Shown here piece by piece: positions 63,598 to 64,000 of a DNA stretch of 64,000 nt. Positions within the stretch are counted from its first letter, which is position 1. The number at the start of each line of letters is the position of its first letter. This DNA is from Caulobacter sp. RHG1 (GTDB taxonomy: Bacteria; Pseudomonadota; Alphaproteobacteria; Caulobacterales; Caulobacteraceae): positions 248,001-312,000 of the forward strand of contig NZ_SMZP01000005.1 of the NCBI RefSeq assembly GCF_013181195.1. The letters are read 5' to 3'. Position numbers and translations under genes: made by a program. The notes beneath the pieces are model-generated. The model saw only the letters and a program-made list of their open reading frames with translations, did no database searches and had not been told where the DNA came from.

Positions 63598-64000
63598 TTA
63601 GTTCCCGGTCGGGGCCGGAAAAACGAGCGCCGTCCAGGTTTCGCTCAGCGCGCGACCTTTCTGCCGCAGCACCACGCGGACATCGGCGGGTTCCGCGCCA
63701 TCGGGCGCGACGTCGAAGGTCACCCGCCACAGCGTGTCGGTTTCCGCCTCGTGCTGAGCGGCGGGATAGTGCGACAGACCCTGGATCTTCCCGTTGCGGG
63801 CCGTGACGTCCGCCTCGATATCGATGGCCTTGCGCAGGGCTCCCAAACCCCCGCCGCGAAACTCGATGGCGATCCGGCGCCCCTCCGCGACGGCGGCTTG
63901 TCCCGGCTGGCCGGCTCGTCCCGTGCGAGTGGCGACCACGCGAGCCAGGTCCGGCGCCGGCGGCGCATCGTCGGCCCAGTGCAGGCGATAGCTCAGGTCG
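63598..64000 (-). CDS. opgG: Periplasmic glucan biosynthesis protein OpgG (MdoG), C-terminus only
   Basis: The frame is open at the right edge of the window and ends at 63598, so about 133 C-terminal residues are present. They match the end of OpgG/OpgD: LSYRLHWADDAPPAPDLARV, VATRTGRAGQPGQAAVAEGR, RIAIEFRGGGLGALRK and WRVTFDVAPDGAEPADVRVV, the immunoglobulin-like C-terminal domain. OpgG acts in the periplasm on the branching or release of osmoregulated glucans made by OpgH, the gene after it. The N-terminal signal is outside the window. Confidence 0.92.
   Translation of the reverse strand, partial: DLSYRLHWADDAPPAPDLARVVATRTGRAGQPGQAAVAEGRRIAIEFRGGGLGALRKAIDIEADVTARNGKIQGLSHYPAAQHEAETDTLWRVTFDVAPDGAEPADVRVVLRQKGRALSETWTALVFPAPTGN

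Overview
The window is GC-rich, almost fully coding DNA without rRNA, tRNA, insertion sequences or CRISPR. It looks like a chromosomal segment of a Caulobacter-like alphaproteobacterium. The reasons are large TonB-dependent receptors of the Caulobacter/Xanthomonas type, many ATGA/GTGA/TTGA start-stop overlaps, a second chemotaxis operon, opgGH, and exported polysaccharide and peptide hydrolases. The species assignment is inference.

Layout. (1) 1-3167: signalling operon with the end of a hybrid histidine kinase, a CheR-type methyltransferase, a CheB-type catalytic domain without receiver, and a receiver-histidine kinase. (2) 3274-17596: pectin utilisation locus with a GH105-DUF4861 fusion, GH28, PL22, PL1, an (alpha/alpha)6-barrel glycosidase, a GntR/FCD regulator, a TonB-dependent receptor and an exported esterase. 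Pectic oligosaccharides would enter through the receptor and be cut in the periplasm. (3) 17836-40922: peptide and amino-acid utilisation island. It has three S10 serine carboxypeptidases, two M61 metallopeptidases, an exported amidohydrolase, two ornithine cyclodeaminase-family reductases, two class V PLP enzymes (one with a Tat-like signal), a class I/II aminotransferase, an APC permease, a TonB-dependent receptor, a canonical Lrp regulator and two divergent Lrp-like proteins. (4) 40944-47791: ABC-exported polysaccharide operon (Wzm, Wzt, methyltransferase, WbsX-RgpF protein, two GT61-type proteins). (5) 48037-57148: chemotaxis cluster. (6) 57488-64000: thioesterase, alpha/beta hydrolase, DUF488, SH3/glycine-zipper protein, enoyl-CoA hydratase family protein, and opgH with the end of opgG.

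The strongest non-coding signal is in region 3. A 13-bp palindrome, GCAT-N5-ATGC, recurs in nearly every intergenic promoter region from 17.6 to 39.3 kb. It is often paired at about 31 bp (three helical turns). I did not see it with both arms intact in the intergenic regions outside the island. It has the form expected of an Lrp/AsnC-family operator, and a canonical Lrp gene (32034-32513) sits in the middle beside two such sites. I propose that the island is one regulon for importing peptides and converting their amino acids.

The pectin locus has its own candidate sites: a GntR-like palindrome ATTGGTTGACCAAT between receptor and esterase genes, and a different motif shared by the GH105 and PL22/PL1 promoter regions. 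All functions are read from sequence motifs; no database search was run.
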